DNA of 64,000 nucleotides, taken from NCBI GenBank assembly GCA_022766245.1, contig JALEPL010000014.1, forward strand, positions 1 to 64,000, read 5' to 3'. This stretch comes from Lachnospiraceae bacterium (GTDB lineage: Bacteria > Bacillota > Clostridia > Lachnospirales > Lachnospiraceae). The notes beneath the pieces were generated by a model. That model ran no database searches. It had not been told where the DNA came from and saw only the letters and a list, made by a program, of their open reading frames with translations. Position 1 is the first letter of the stretch. Each line of letters begins with the position of its first letter. The position numbers and the translations under genes were made by a program. Shown here piece after piece: positions 42,514 to 51,027 of the stretch.

Positions 42514-44322
42514 ATGAAAGTGAAAGTATCGGATTACATTGCTGACTTTTTGATTTCAAAAGGCTTAACCCAGGTATTTACCGTGGTGGGTGGTGGAGCA
42601 ATGCATCTGAATGATTCTTTTGGACATAATCCCGGGATACATTGCCTGTATCATCATCATGAGCAGGCCTGTGCCATGGCGGCAGAGGCTTATGCCAGAG
42701 TTTCCGGAAAGATGGGAGTTGTTTGTGTCACAAGTGGCCCGGGCGGAATCAATGCCATGAATGGTGTTGCCGGGGCTTACATGGATTCCATTCCGATGCT
42801 GGTTATTTCCGGACAGATGAAACGTTGTATGACTACCCGCTATACAGGAATGAAGGTTCGCTCGCTGGGAAGCCAGGAGTTTGATATTGTTTCTGCTGTG
42901 GATGGTATGACAAAATATGCAGAGATGATTACCGATGAAAATGAAATTGCTTATCATATGGAAAAAGCGTATCAGATAGCGATAAGCGGAAGACCCGGCC
43001 CTTGTTGGCTGGATATTCCATTGGATGTTCAGGGGGCTTTCGTAGAAACAGATGAGTTGAAACATTTCACACTGGAGTGTGAGGATGCACCGCCGGTGAT
43101 TTCGGATGAAATATACCAAAACATTATAGATAAAATCGAACAAGCTAAGAGACCGGTGTTCTATGCTGGAAATGGTATTCGTATCGGGAACGCAATCCAT
43201 GAGTTCCGAGAGCTGATCGAGAAGTTTAATCTTCCCGTCGTGACCTGTTGGAACAGTATTGATCTAATCGAAAACGAGGATGTTCACTTCTGTGGAAGAG
43301 GTGGAACTATGGGGGACAGGGCCGGGAATTTTGCTGTGCAGAATAGTGATCTGCTGTTATGTGTGGGAACACGGCTTGGGACATTGCAGGTGGGATACGA
43401 CATTCATACATGGGCCAGGGAAGCCTATACCATTGTGGTAGATATTGATAACGAGGAGCTTAAGAAATCCACCATCCGGGTGGACTTGCCTGTGTGTACG
43501 GATGCGGCAGCTTTTATGAAAAAATTGTGCTCCATGAAGACTTCCGAACATACTGGTGATGATTCATGGTTGAAACAGTGTAATGTGTGGAAGGAAAAAT
43601 ATCCGGTGGTACAGAGCAGACATTTTGCGATGGAGGAGCGGGCAAATGTATATGCTTTTATGGAGGTATTGAGTGGTTGCTTGCCGGAGGGGGCACAAAC
43701 TGTGGTGGCGAATGGATCCGCCAGTGTGGTGGGAAGCCAGTCGTATTATATCAAGAAGGACAGTCGTTTTATTATGAACTGTGCGATTTCCTCCATGGGA
43801 TATGATCTGCCGGCTTCTATCGGTGCGGCTGTGGCTGCAGGGGGGAAGGATATTTACTGTATTGCCGGGGATGGTAGTATTATGATGAATTTGCAGGAAC
43901 TGCAAACCATTGTGACGAATCATCTTCCGGTGAAGATATTCATTATTAACAACGATGGCTATCATCAGATTCGGCAAACCCAGAATAATATTTTCCATAA
44001 TGGACTCGTAGGGGTTGGACCGGAGAGTGGGGATCTGGGATTCCCGGATTTTGCGAAGATGGCCAATGCTTTTGGAATGGAGTATTTGTCAATACAAAAT
44101 AATGGCGAACTTGAGAAACGGATAAAACAGGTAATTGCCCATCCGGGCGGCATGATTTGCGAGGTTTTTGTCACTACAACTCAGGTTTTTGAACCGAAGT
44201 CCGCTACAAAAAAATTGGAGGACGGATCATTGGTGTCTCCACCATTGGAGGATTTGGCGCCGTTCCTTTCCAGAGAAGAGTTGAAAGAAAATATGATGAT
44301 TCCACTTGTGGATGAGAAATAG
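42514..44322 (+). CDS. Thiamine-diphosphate enzyme, acetolactate synthase-like (YerE-like candidate)
   Basis: 602 residues. N-terminal pyrimidine-binding domain with catalytic Glu50 in HHHEQACAMAAEAYAR, central domain, C-terminal PP domain with GDGS at 452 and NND at 479. In CDP-dideoxysugar clusters such enzymes (YerE in yersiniose synthesis) add the two-carbon unit of pyruvate to CDP-4-keto-3,6-dideoxyglucose, making a branched sugar. The cluster provides exactly that acceptor. No AHAS regulatory subunit is adjacent, which argues against a branched-chain amino acid role. An alternative is an IolD-like reaction on a cyclitol, given the cyclase-like neighbour. Confidence 0.85.
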   Translation: MKVKVSDYIADFLISKGLTQVFTVVGGGAMHLNDSFGHNPGIHCLYHHHEQACAMAAEAYARVSGKMGVVCVTSGPGGINAMNGVAGAYMDSIPMLVISGQMKRCMTTRYTGMKVRSLGSQEFDIVSAVDGMTKYAEMITDENEIAYHMEKAYQIAISGRPGPCWLDIPLDVQGAFVETDELKHFTLECEDAPPVISDEIYQNIIDKIEQAKRPVFYAGNGIRIGNAIHEFRELIEKFNLPVVTCWNSIDLIENEDVHFCGRGGTMGDRAGNFAVQNSDLLLCVGTRLGTLQVGYDIHTWAREAYTIVVDIDNEELKKSTIRVDLPVCTDAAAFMKKLCSMKTSEHTGDDSWLKQCNVWKEKYPVVQSRHFAMEERANVYAFMEVLSGCLPEGAQTVVANGSASVVGSQSYYIKKDSRFIMNCAISSMGYDLPASIGAAVAAGGKDIYCIAGDGSIMMNLQELQTIVTNHLPVKIFIINNDGYHQIRQTQNNIFHNGLVGVGPESGDLGFPDFAKMANAFGMEYLSIQNNGELEKRIKQVIAHPGGMICEVFVTTTQVFEPKSATKKLEDGSLVSPPLEDLAPFLSREELKENMMIPLVDEK

Positions 44323-44343
44323 TAATGAAAACAGGAGGAGAAA

Positions 44344-45408
44344 ATGGATACTATTAACATTCGTTCTAGTTTGTATGATTATTCAGTAGAGTTTGTAGAT
44401 GATTTTGGGCTTGAATTGCAAAAGTTCGAGGATACGACAGTTTATGTGATTGATGAGAATGTGTATAAACTGTATGAGGATCGGTTCAAAGGACTGGATT
44501 CTGGCAGGATATATTTGATGGATGCCGTGGAACATAAGAAGAATATGGAAACGGTAATGGATATGATTTCCTTTATGCAGAAACTTGGTGTGAGGAAAAA
44601 CTGGAAGGTGGTATGTTTTGGTGGAGGAATTACACAGGATGTGACAACCATAGCGTCCAACTTGTTTTTGAGAAATATTGACTGGTATTTCTTCCCTACC
44701 ACATTACTGTCCATGTGTGATTCCTGCATAGGTGGTAAGTGTGGAATTAACATGGGACAATATAAAAATCAGATTGGCGTGTTTTATCCTCCGAAAAAGA
44801 TTTTTATTGATGTCAGATTTGTGGATACGCTGACCAGGGATGATTACATTAACGGCTGGGGCGAATTATTGAAATTTTCGCTGACATCAGATTGTGAATT
44901 TTACCATGAGTTAGAAAGCGAAGGACAGTATATTCCCTGTGCGAGAATTGCGGAGTATATCCACAAAGGTCTGTTTGTGAAAAAGACCGTGATTGAAGAG
45001 GATGAGTTTGAATCTGACTTAAGACGAGTATTGAATTACGGCCACACCTTTGGCCATGCCCTTGAGGCATATACAGATAATGTGATTCCTCATGGAAAAG
45101 GAGTGATATGGGGGATTGATGTGGCAAATTATCTTTCTGTGAAGGAGGGATTGATTTCGGAATCAGATTATTTGAGAATTAAGCAGCTGATTAAGAAGGC
45201 TTTTATTCCGGAGGAAATTCGGGTCGCAGAACCGAAGAAGCTGTTTGACATTATTAAGACGGATAAAAAGGTGAAGGGTGATGTCCTGAGTTTTGCACTT
45301 TTGGACAAGGTCAGTCATCTGGTGGTACACCCTATAAAGATTGACGAGAAACTGGAAAAAACGTTTGAAGATTACCTGGGTGAAACGCATGAATATTATA
45401 ACAATTGA
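44344..45408 (+). CDS. Dehydroquinate-synthase-like sugar phosphate cyclase
   Basis: 354 residues. DHQS fold with NAD+ motif GGGITQD (93-99), FPTTLLSMCDSCIGGKCGIN, KNQIGVFYPP, and zinc ligands in NYGHTFGHALE (His234 region) and PHGKGVIWG. GGGITQD and CIGGKCGIN depart from true AroB (GGGVxGDL, SVGGKTGIN), so the enzyme is likely a specialised cyclase or related oxidoreductase working on a sugar phosphate, like 2-epi-5-epi-valiolone or deoxy-scyllo-inosose synthases. Tight position in the cluster (21 bp after the ThDP gene, 20 bp overlap with the kinase gene) supports a glycan role, not the shikimate pathway. Confidence 0.8.
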   Translation: MDTINIRSSLYDYSVEFVDDFGLELQKFEDTTVYVIDENVYKLYEDRFKGLDSGRIYLMDAVEHKKNMETVMDMISFMQKLGVRKNWKVVCFGGGITQDVTTIASNLFLRNIDWYFFPTTLLSMCDSCIGGKCGINMGQYKNQIGVFYPPKKIFIDVRFVDTLTRDDYINGWGELLKFSLTSDCEFYHELESEGQYIPCARIAEYIHKGLFVKKTVIEEDEFESDLRRVLNYGHTFGHALEAYTDNVIPHGKGVIWGIDVANYLSVKEGLISESDYLRIKQLIKKAFIPEEIRVAEPKKLFDIIKTDKKVKGDVLSFALLDKVSHLVVHPIKIDEKLEKTFEDYLGETHEYYNN

Positions 45409-46711
45409 TTGTGGCGCAAGCTTCTTGAAGGCAGCGTTATTTCAGGATAATAAAATTGTAAGAGAGATACATCGCAAAGCGCCAAAGGTACATGGCAGTG
45501 AGGACATTTTTTGCCCTACGCAGATTCATTCACTTCTGGAACAGGTAAAAAGTGTTTTGCGGGAAATGGCAGATGGATTGACGGAGGCGGTAGTGAGTAT
45601 TTCCAATGAGATGCATGGCTTCCTGTTGGCATACGAAGACGGAACCCCCTATACCGACTACATATCCTGGCAGAAGGAATTTGGCGCAGAACTGTTGGAT
45701 GGGATTGCGTCAAAAACGATTCTGGAGCAGCCGGAATACGCCGGGGAAATCCTTCGAAGTGGAATGCCGGTTCGGTCAGGGCTTCCCAGTTCTAATTTGC
45801 TGTATCTGAAACGGTCCGGGGCATTAAATGGGAAGAAAGATACATTGTATTTTTATACGTTAGGAGATTATATCGTTCGTTCCATTACGGGGAAGCAGCC
45901 TGTTTGTCATGTGACGAATGCAGCAGCTTCCGGTCTTATGAACCTTGAGACAGGAGAATGGAATTCCATACTATTGAAGCTGGTATGTGATAATGCGGTG
46001 AAGTTTCCTTTGATTGGAACGGATTGCGTGGATACCATATTGGAGAACTGCACCCTGCATTTCCTATCTGCCATCGGGGATCAGCAGGCGGCATTGTATG
46101 GAGCAGGAGTGGTGAGTGAAACAGATCTCTCCTTTAATTTAGGAACAGGTGCACAGGTTAGCAAGATTGTTTCTCAACCTGTCTTTTCTGAAAAATATCA
46201 AACCAGACCCTATATGAATGGGACATTTATAAAGTCTGTTCCACATTTGCCATCAGGAAGGGCGATGAATGTTTATATACGATTTATTCAGGATATATTG
46301 AGTAGCTTCGAGGTAAAAATGGACGAGGATAAAATATGGGATTGCGTGCTCCGAACTGTCGAAGCTGAGGATGAAACGAGCCTAGATTGTGATTTGAGTT
46401 TTTTTGAAAATCCCATTACGGATCATGTAACTGGAAGCATCAGCAATATACCTGAGTATGGCTTGAAGCTTGGCAGCTTGTTCCGTGCAATATTTGATAG
46501 AATGGCGGACAATTTCCTTGTGGCTGCGCAGGTGATTGAACCGGAGGTGAGTCGTGTTGAGCGGTTGGTATTCTCCGGTGGTGTGTCAAAAAGAATTTTC
46601 TATATCCGGGATGAAATACAGGCGTGTTATGCCGGGGTTTCAACGGAGATAGCGGTAGACAATGAGACATTGTATGGCTTGAATAAGTATGCCAATTTTT
46701 TTATCAATTAG
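45389..46711 (+). CDS. FGGY-family carbohydrate kinase
   Basis: 440 residues from ATG 45389, overlapping the cyclase gene by 20 bp. N-terminal ITIDCGASFLKAALFQ is the ATP phosphate-1 loop; VSISNEMHGFLL, TDYISWQ and the catalytic-base region GDQQAALYGAGV with SFNLGTGAQVSK fit sedoheptulose/xylulose-type kinases. C-terminal FSGGVSKR is the adenosine motif. Coupled to the cyclase, it may supply a phosphorylated ketose as cyclase substrate, or phosphorylate the product (inference). Confidence 0.82.
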   Translation: MNIITIDCGASFLKAALFQDNKIVREIHRKAPKVHGSEDIFCPTQIHSLLEQVKSVLREMADGLTEAVVSISNEMHGFLLAYEDGTPYTDYISWQKEFGAELLDGIASKTILEQPEYAGEILRSGMPVRSGLPSSNLLYLKRSGALNGKKDTLYFYTLGDYIVRSITGKQPVCHVTNAAASGLMNLETGEWNSILLKLVCDNAVKFPLIGTDCVDTILENCTLHFLSAIGDQQAALYGAGVVSETDLSFNLGTGAQVSKIVSQPVFSEKYQTRPYMNGTFIKSVPHLPSGRAMNVYIRFIQDILSSFEVKMDEDKIWDCVLRTVEAEDETSLDCDLSFFENPITDHVTGSISNIPEYGLKLGSLFRAIFDRMADNFLVAAQVIEPEVSRVERLVFSGGVSKRIFYIRDEIQACYAGVSTEIAVDNETLYGLNKYANFFIN

Positions 46712-46723
46712 GAGGATATTGAA

Positions 46724-48331
46724 ATGAGTGATATTCAGGTATTAGATTGTACACTGCGTGACGGTGCATATATTAATGGCTCTAAGTTTGGGACATCTGC
46801 AATGAAAGGATGTATCAAGAAGCTGCAGGATGCTCGAGTGGATTTGATTGAATGTGGGTGGTTAAAGGATGCTCCTCATGAAGTGGGAACATCCTATTAT
46901 CATGTTCCCAGTGATCTGGAACAATACCTGGTGAAAAAAGATGTGCGGAAGACCTATTTGGCCATGATAGATTGGAATCGGTATGACACTTCTGTTTTGC
47001 CGGAGTATGATGGAAAATCCATTGATGCGGTTAGAATCGTTTTCCCCCATGGAAGACATGTGGAGGGAATCGAGGTGGGAAAAAAGATACGCGAAAAGGG
47101 TTATCGGGTGTTTTTCCAGATTGCTAATACATTGGCATATAATGACGAGGAATTATCAGATTTGGTAAAGTGCATGAATGAGTTCATGCCGGAGTCTGTG
47201 TCTGTTGTGGATACCTTTGGGGCCATGTATGCAGATGATGTGGCTCGTATCCTGGAAGTAATTGAGCCTCAGTTAGATAAGAGGATTAAGCTGGGATTTC
47301 ACTCCCATAATAATCAACAGTTGGCCTTTGCCAATACTATGAAGTTCGTGGAATTGCTGACGGAATGCGACCGGGATGTTGTTGTGGATGCCAGTCTCTG
47401 TGGCATGGGGCGGGGAGCCGGAAATGCCACCACTGAATTGGTGGCAAATTATATCAATGTAAAGCATAATGGAAATTACGATATGAATGCCATTATGGAT
47501 GCAATTGATATGTATATGGAGAAGTTTAAAGCGCAATATACCTGGGGATATTCTACACAGTATTTTATTGCGGGTATGTATCAATGCCATGTGAATAATA
47601 TTGCGTATCTGCAGAATAATCACAGAACAAATTATCATGATATGCGTAATATTATTGAATCCCTCAGTACGGAAGAAAGAAGACAATATGACTATGATCT
47701 CTTGGAAACCAGATACCTGGAGAATCAGAATCGAATCGTGGATGATGAGGCTGCCAAAGATGTTCTGAGAAGTCAAATGAAAGATAAAAAAGTGTTGCTC
47801 TTGGCGCCAGGGAAATCCCTTCACGATGAAAAGGAGAAAATAGAAAAGTTTATTGAAGAAGAAAAACCGGTAGTTATCGGTGTCAATGCGTTTGTTTCCG
47901 GTTATCAATACGATTATATGTTCTTCGTGAATCATTCCCGCTATGATTATGCCCGTGAAACACATGCCAATAAATTTTATGCTACAGAGAGGATTCTTCT
48001 TTCTAATATTAAGGTAGATGCCGGAGAAAAGGAACTGATTGTTAATTTCAATGATGCAATCAAGCGCGGATGGAAGCACTTTGATAATGCGGTGATTTGT
48101 TGCCTACGGATGCTCAATAAGCTGGATGTGGACAAAATTGTTCTGGCGGGGTTCGATGGATTTAAAGCAGAGTACAACGAGAGTTACAGTGATACGTCAT
48201 TGCCTTCGTTGAATGCAGAAGGTAAATGGCATGAACTCAATTTAGAAATCAAAGATATGTTCCGGGATTTTGCGGACAGTACAAAAGGAAAGATTGATAT
48301 TCGCTTTTTGACAGATAGCATTTATCAGTAG
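46724..48331 (+). CDS. DRE-TIM pyruvate aldolase fused to a Maf/DUF115-like domain
   Basis: 535 residues. The N-terminal ~300 residues are an HMGL/4-hydroxy-2-oxovalerate aldolase-type barrel: LDCTLRDGAYINGSKFG binds metal and substrate, GFHSHNNQQLA carries the paired histidines, and DASLCGMGRGAGNA follows. Such enzymes cleave or join pyruvate and an aldehyde. The C-terminal ~190 residues begin KVLLLAPGKSLHDEKEKIEK, with VIGVNAF, DYMFFVN and VLAGFDGF, reminiscent of DUF115/Maf or MptE-like nucleotide-binding folds. Two-domain proteins of this kind occur in surface-glycan clusters, but no function is established that I know of. Confidence 0.8.
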   Translation: MSDIQVLDCTLRDGAYINGSKFGTSAMKGCIKKLQDARVDLIECGWLKDAPHEVGTSYYHVPSDLEQYLVKKDVRKTYLAMIDWNRYDTSVLPEYDGKSIDAVRIVFPHGRHVEGIEVGKKIREKGYRVFFQIANTLAYNDEELSDLVKCMNEFMPESVSVVDTFGAMYADDVARILEVIEPQLDKRIKLGFHSHNNQQLAFANTMKFVELLTECDRDVVVDASLCGMGRGAGNATTELVANYINVKHNGNYDMNAIMDAIDMYMEKFKAQYTWGYSTQYFIAGMYQCHVNNIAYLQNNHRTNYHDMRNIIESLSTEERRQYDYDLLETRYLENQNRIVDDEAAKDVLRSQMKDKKVLLLAPGKSLHDEKEKIEKFIEEEKPVVIGVNAFVSGYQYDYMFFVNHSRYDYARETHANKFYATERILLSNIKVDAGEKELIVNFNDAIKRGWKHFDNAVICCLRMLNKLDVDKIVLAGFDGFKAEYNESYSDTSLPSLNAEGKWHELNLEIKDMFRDFADSTKGKIDIRFLTDSIYQ

Positions 48332-48377
48332 AGTCTGTTGTGAGGGAAAAATAGGTGTGGATAGGTTGGAGAGATAT

Positions 48378-49304
48378 ATGATCAATAAAGCAGTTGTTAC
48401 GGGGCCAACAGGTGTAATTGGTACAGCACTGATAAAGGAACTTGCAGAACAGAATATTGATGTCTATGCAGTTTGTCGCCCGGATTCGCAGCGCATGGAC
48501 AATATTATAAAACATGAAAGGGTTCATATTGTACCTTGTAGTCTGGATAATTTAGGTACTTTATCTACGCAGATAGGAGAGACATGCGATGCATTTTTTC
48601 ATCTGGCATGGACAGGAACCTTAGATCCCAGGAACAGGTTTGACATGTATCTTCAGAATCGGAATGTGCGGTATGCGTTGGATGCCGTTGAGGCTGCACA
48701 TGCATTGAAATGTGAGGTCTTTGTCGGCGCCGGTAGTCAGGCTGAATATGGTACAAAATCTGGAATTATGAGACCGGACACATATCCGGAACCGATTAGT
48801 GGATATGGTATGGCGAAGTTGTGTGCCGGACAGATGACCAGAAGTATGTGTGAGGGGTATGGAATCCGACATGTTTGGCCGAGAATATTAAGTGTATATG
48901 GAGTCAATGATGGTGAGCAGACGCTAATCAGTTCGGCAATTCTTAAAATGTTGGACGGTCAGCGGTTTTCCATGACTGCCGGAGAACAGGTATGGGATTA
49001 TTTGTATGCTGGAGATGCAGCGGAGGCCCTTTTGGCTATGGCTGAAAGAGGAAAAGACGGGGCCGTATATGTTCTTGGAAGTGGAAAAACCATGAAATTG
49101 AAGCGGTATATAGAAATTATTCGAGACAAGATTAATCCTGACTTGGAAATTGGGTTTGGAGAAATACCTTACAATAAGGATCAGGTGATGCACATGGAGG
49201 CTGATAATAGGTCATTAATGGAAGATACGGGATGGATTCCAAAGGTTGGATTTGCAGATGGGGTTCAGTATTTAATAGATGCAATGCAATGGAGAATAGT
49301 TTAA
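48378..49304 (+). CDS. NAD-dependent epimerase/dehydratase
   Basis: 308 residues, extended SDR. Start ATG 48378 (GGAGAG site). VTGPTGVIGTALIKEL binds NAD(P); the catalytic Tyr-Lys pair is in PISGYGMAKLCA with the Ser in GAGSQAEYG. FHLAWTGT is a typical active-site entry. Likely performs epimerisation or reduction at C4 of the CDP-sugar, or acts on the branch. It is the last biosynthetic enzyme before the GtrA flippase. Confidence 0.85.
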   Translation: MINKAVVTGPTGVIGTALIKELAEQNIDVYAVCRPDSQRMDNIIKHERVHIVPCSLDNLGTLSTQIGETCDAFFHLAWTGTLDPRNRFDMYLQNRNVRYALDAVEAAHALKCEVFVGAGSQAEYGTKSGIMRPDTYPEPISGYGMAKLCAGQMTRSMCEGYGIRHVWPRILSVYGVNDGEQTLISSAILKMLDGQRFSMTAGEQVWDYLYAGDAAEALLAMAERGKDGAVYVLGSGKTMKLKRYIEIIRDKINPDLEIGFGEIPYNKDQVMHMEADNRSLMEDTGWIPKVGFADGVQYLIDAMQWRIV

Positions 49305-49306
49305 GT

Positions 49307-49819
49307 ATGGGAAGCAAATTATGGAATATCATTGAAACTATCGTGCGTGCCGTGTTGCAGATGCTGTTTAAGATTGTGCACAAGGAACTGACGGAGGAAG
49401 TGTTTACCGCATTTATGCAGTTCGTAAAGTTTGGAATTGTGGGTGTGAGCAATACACTGATTTCCTACGTGCTGTATGCCCTCAGTCTTTTGGCATTCCA
49501 GAAGCTTGGCATCCTGCCCAGAGCAGACTATCTGGTGGCGCAGGTGATTGCCTTCGTACTCAGCGTGCTGTGGTCATTTTACTGGAATAATAAAATGGTG
49601 TTCGTTTTAAAGGAGGGGGAGAAGCGTTCCCTTTGGAAGGCACTGATTAAAACATATATCTCCTATTCCTTTACGGGACTGTTTTTAAACAGCATCCTGT
49701 TGATTCTCTGGGTGCAGGTGTGTCATATATCGGAGTTTATTGCTCCCATTATTAATCTTTTGATTAGTGTTCCACTTAATTTCCTGATTAATAAGTTCTG
49801 GGCGTTTCGTGGAAAATAA
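49307..49819 (+). CDS. GtrA family membrane protein
   Basis: 170 residues when started at ATG 49307, two bases after the epimerase stop (49289 is an alternative). Four membrane helices; FVKFGIVGVSNTLISYVLYA and the C-terminal PLNFLINKFWAFRGK are GtrA signatures, as is YWNNKMVFVL after helix 2. It closes the CDP-sugar operon that has a GtrB-like loader at 39725, making a plausible loader/flippase pair. Confidence 0.88.
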   Translation: MGSKLWNIIETIVRAVLQMLFKIVHKELTEEVFTAFMQFVKFGIVGVSNTLISYVLYALSLLAFQKLGILPRADYLVAQVIAFVLSVLWSFYWNNKMVFVLKEGEKRSLWKALIKTYISYSFTGLFLNSILLILWVQVCHISEFIAPIINLLISVPLNFLINKFWAFRGK

Positions 49820-49828
49820 AAAATGGAA

Positions 49829-49857
49829 TTGTTTTCCAAGTGGATATCTGCTATAGT
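49829..49857 (+). promoter_or_regulatory. Promoter of the DUF6147-like gene
   Basis: TTGTTT, 17-bp spacer, TATAGT. Predicted start near 49864, about 55 nt before the ATG. Confidence 0.6.
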
Positions 49858-49917
49858 GGAGTGAGGAAATGATATAAAAATATATCATCCCAATTCCAAT
49901 AGAAAGGGGGGAGTAAA

Positions 49918-50367
49918 ATGAGGAAACGTATATTGAGTATGGTTTGTGCAATCTGTGTCTTGTTTTTGGCAGGTGGAGAATGCGTGAATGCAGCTGTAGT
50001 GGAGGCTCCGGTAGTGGACGAACTGACAGCGGAAGGATCCGAAGAGGGCATTATGCCGTTGTGGGATAATATTTCGCTTTATATTACGTCCATTGCGATA
50101 GAAGGATCAACCTTGAGTCCGTATGCGTATGTGGGGGCAAAGGGCAGGTCTTCTATTTCTATCACCATGACCCTGCAGAAGAAGAGAACCGGATCTTCCA
50201 CGTGGACGGATGTAAATCCCAGCTGGACCACCAGTGCAACAGCAACAGATCTTGAATTTATTAAGACAGCTACAGCTTCCAGGGGATATACCTATCGCAC
50301 CAAGGCGGTATACACGGTGAACGGTGAGACCATTACCACCTATAGCAGCACCACGGTAAGTTATTAG
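49918..50367 (+). CDS. Small secreted protein (DUF6147-like)
   Basis: 149 residues with a clear signal peptide (KRILSMVCAICVLFLAGG, cleavage near VNA-AV). The mature part is beta-rich with many Ser and Thr and looks like a small immunoglobulin-like or jelly-roll fold. I recognise the pattern of DUF6147 proteins, common in Lachnospiraceae and often next to a sigma factor and a DUF4367 protein, as here. Start ATG 49918 follows GAAAGGGGGG. It ends at a terminator 15 bp downstream. Confidence 0.75.
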   Translation: MRKRILSMVCAICVLFLAGGECVNAAVVEAPVVDELTAEGSEEGIMPLWDNISLYITSIAIEGSTLSPYAYVGAKGRSSISITMTLQKKRTGSSTWTDVNPSWTTSATATDLEFIKTATASRGYTYRTKAVYTVNGETITTYSSTTVSY

Positions 50368-50381
50368 ACAGACTATGTTAG

Positions 50382-50413
50382 CTCCCGGTGATTGAATCGT
50401 CACCGGGAGTTTT
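50382..50413 (+). terminator. Terminator of the DUF6147-like gene
   Basis: A perfect 10-bp stem CTCCCGGTGA/TCACCGGGAG with an 8-nt loop, followed by TTTT. Strong. Confidence 0.85.
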
Positions 50414-50487
50414 GTATAGAGAGAAAGATGCCATTGACAGCGTTGGGAAAGCTGGCATAAAATGTATGTGGAGAGACTTGGAGAAAA

Positions 50488-51000
50488 ATGTTTCGAATTT
50501 GGCAATTACTGGAAAATGATGACGATATAGAATATGTAAAAGGGTTATATGACCGATTAGAGAATAGATTGTTCTGGGTGGCCATGGCCATTCTGAAAAA
50601 CCAGCAGGATGCGGAGGATGCGGTGCAGGAGAGCTTCTGCGGATTGATAGACAGAATGGATGAGCTTCCACGGGAGCAGCTGGATGCGGATGCGTATCTT
50701 CTCACCAGCGTGCGCAATAATGCCTGCAAGATTTATAACCGGAAAAAGAAACGGAAGACCAGTCCGATTATGGAAGAGGAACTCTCAATGGAAAGCCCGC
50801 TTCTGGAACACTGTATGCTGCAGGAACTAAAGCAGTATATCATGAAGCTGGATCCCCGATCCAGAAAGGTGTTTTACCTGAGGGTGGGATTTGGAATGGA
50901 CTATGATGCCATCGGACGGGAGATGGATCTCTCTGAGGCCAATGTGCGGCAGATTCTGTCTCGAACCAGAAAAAAGCTGCATGATATGTATGAAGGATAG
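50488..51000 (+). CDS. Sigma-70 family (ECF-like) RNA polymerase sigma factor
   Basis: 170 residues. Region 2 is ALKNQQDAEDAVQESF-like (ILKNQQDAEDAVQESFCGL) and region 4 is the helix-turn-helix MDYDAIGREMDLSEANVRQI with LSRTRKKL. Linker and length fit ECF sigma factors. The DUF4367 membrane protein encoded 27 bp downstream is probably its anti-sigma or signalling partner. The sigma factor might control the secreted protein gene just upstream (inference). Confidence 0.88.
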   Translation: MFRIWQLLENDDDIEYVKGLYDRLENRLFWVAMAILKNQQDAEDAVQESFCGLIDRMDELPREQLDADAYLLTSVRNNACKIYNRKKKRKTSPIMEEELSMESPLLEHCMLQELKQYIMKLDPRSRKVFYLRVGFGMDYDAIGREMDLSEANVRQILSRTRKKLHDMYEG

Positions 51001-51027
51001 CGTGTATCACTATGAAGGAAGGGGAGT

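Noticed and set aside
42514-44322. Housekeeping acetolactate synthase (ilvB)
   Set aside because: No regulatory subunit or ilv genes adjacent; it is embedded in a CDP-sugar operon with tight spacing.
44344-45408. Housekeeping 3-dehydroquinate synthase (aroB)
   Set aside because: Key NAD and active-site motifs differ from AroB, and no shikimate genes are nearby.
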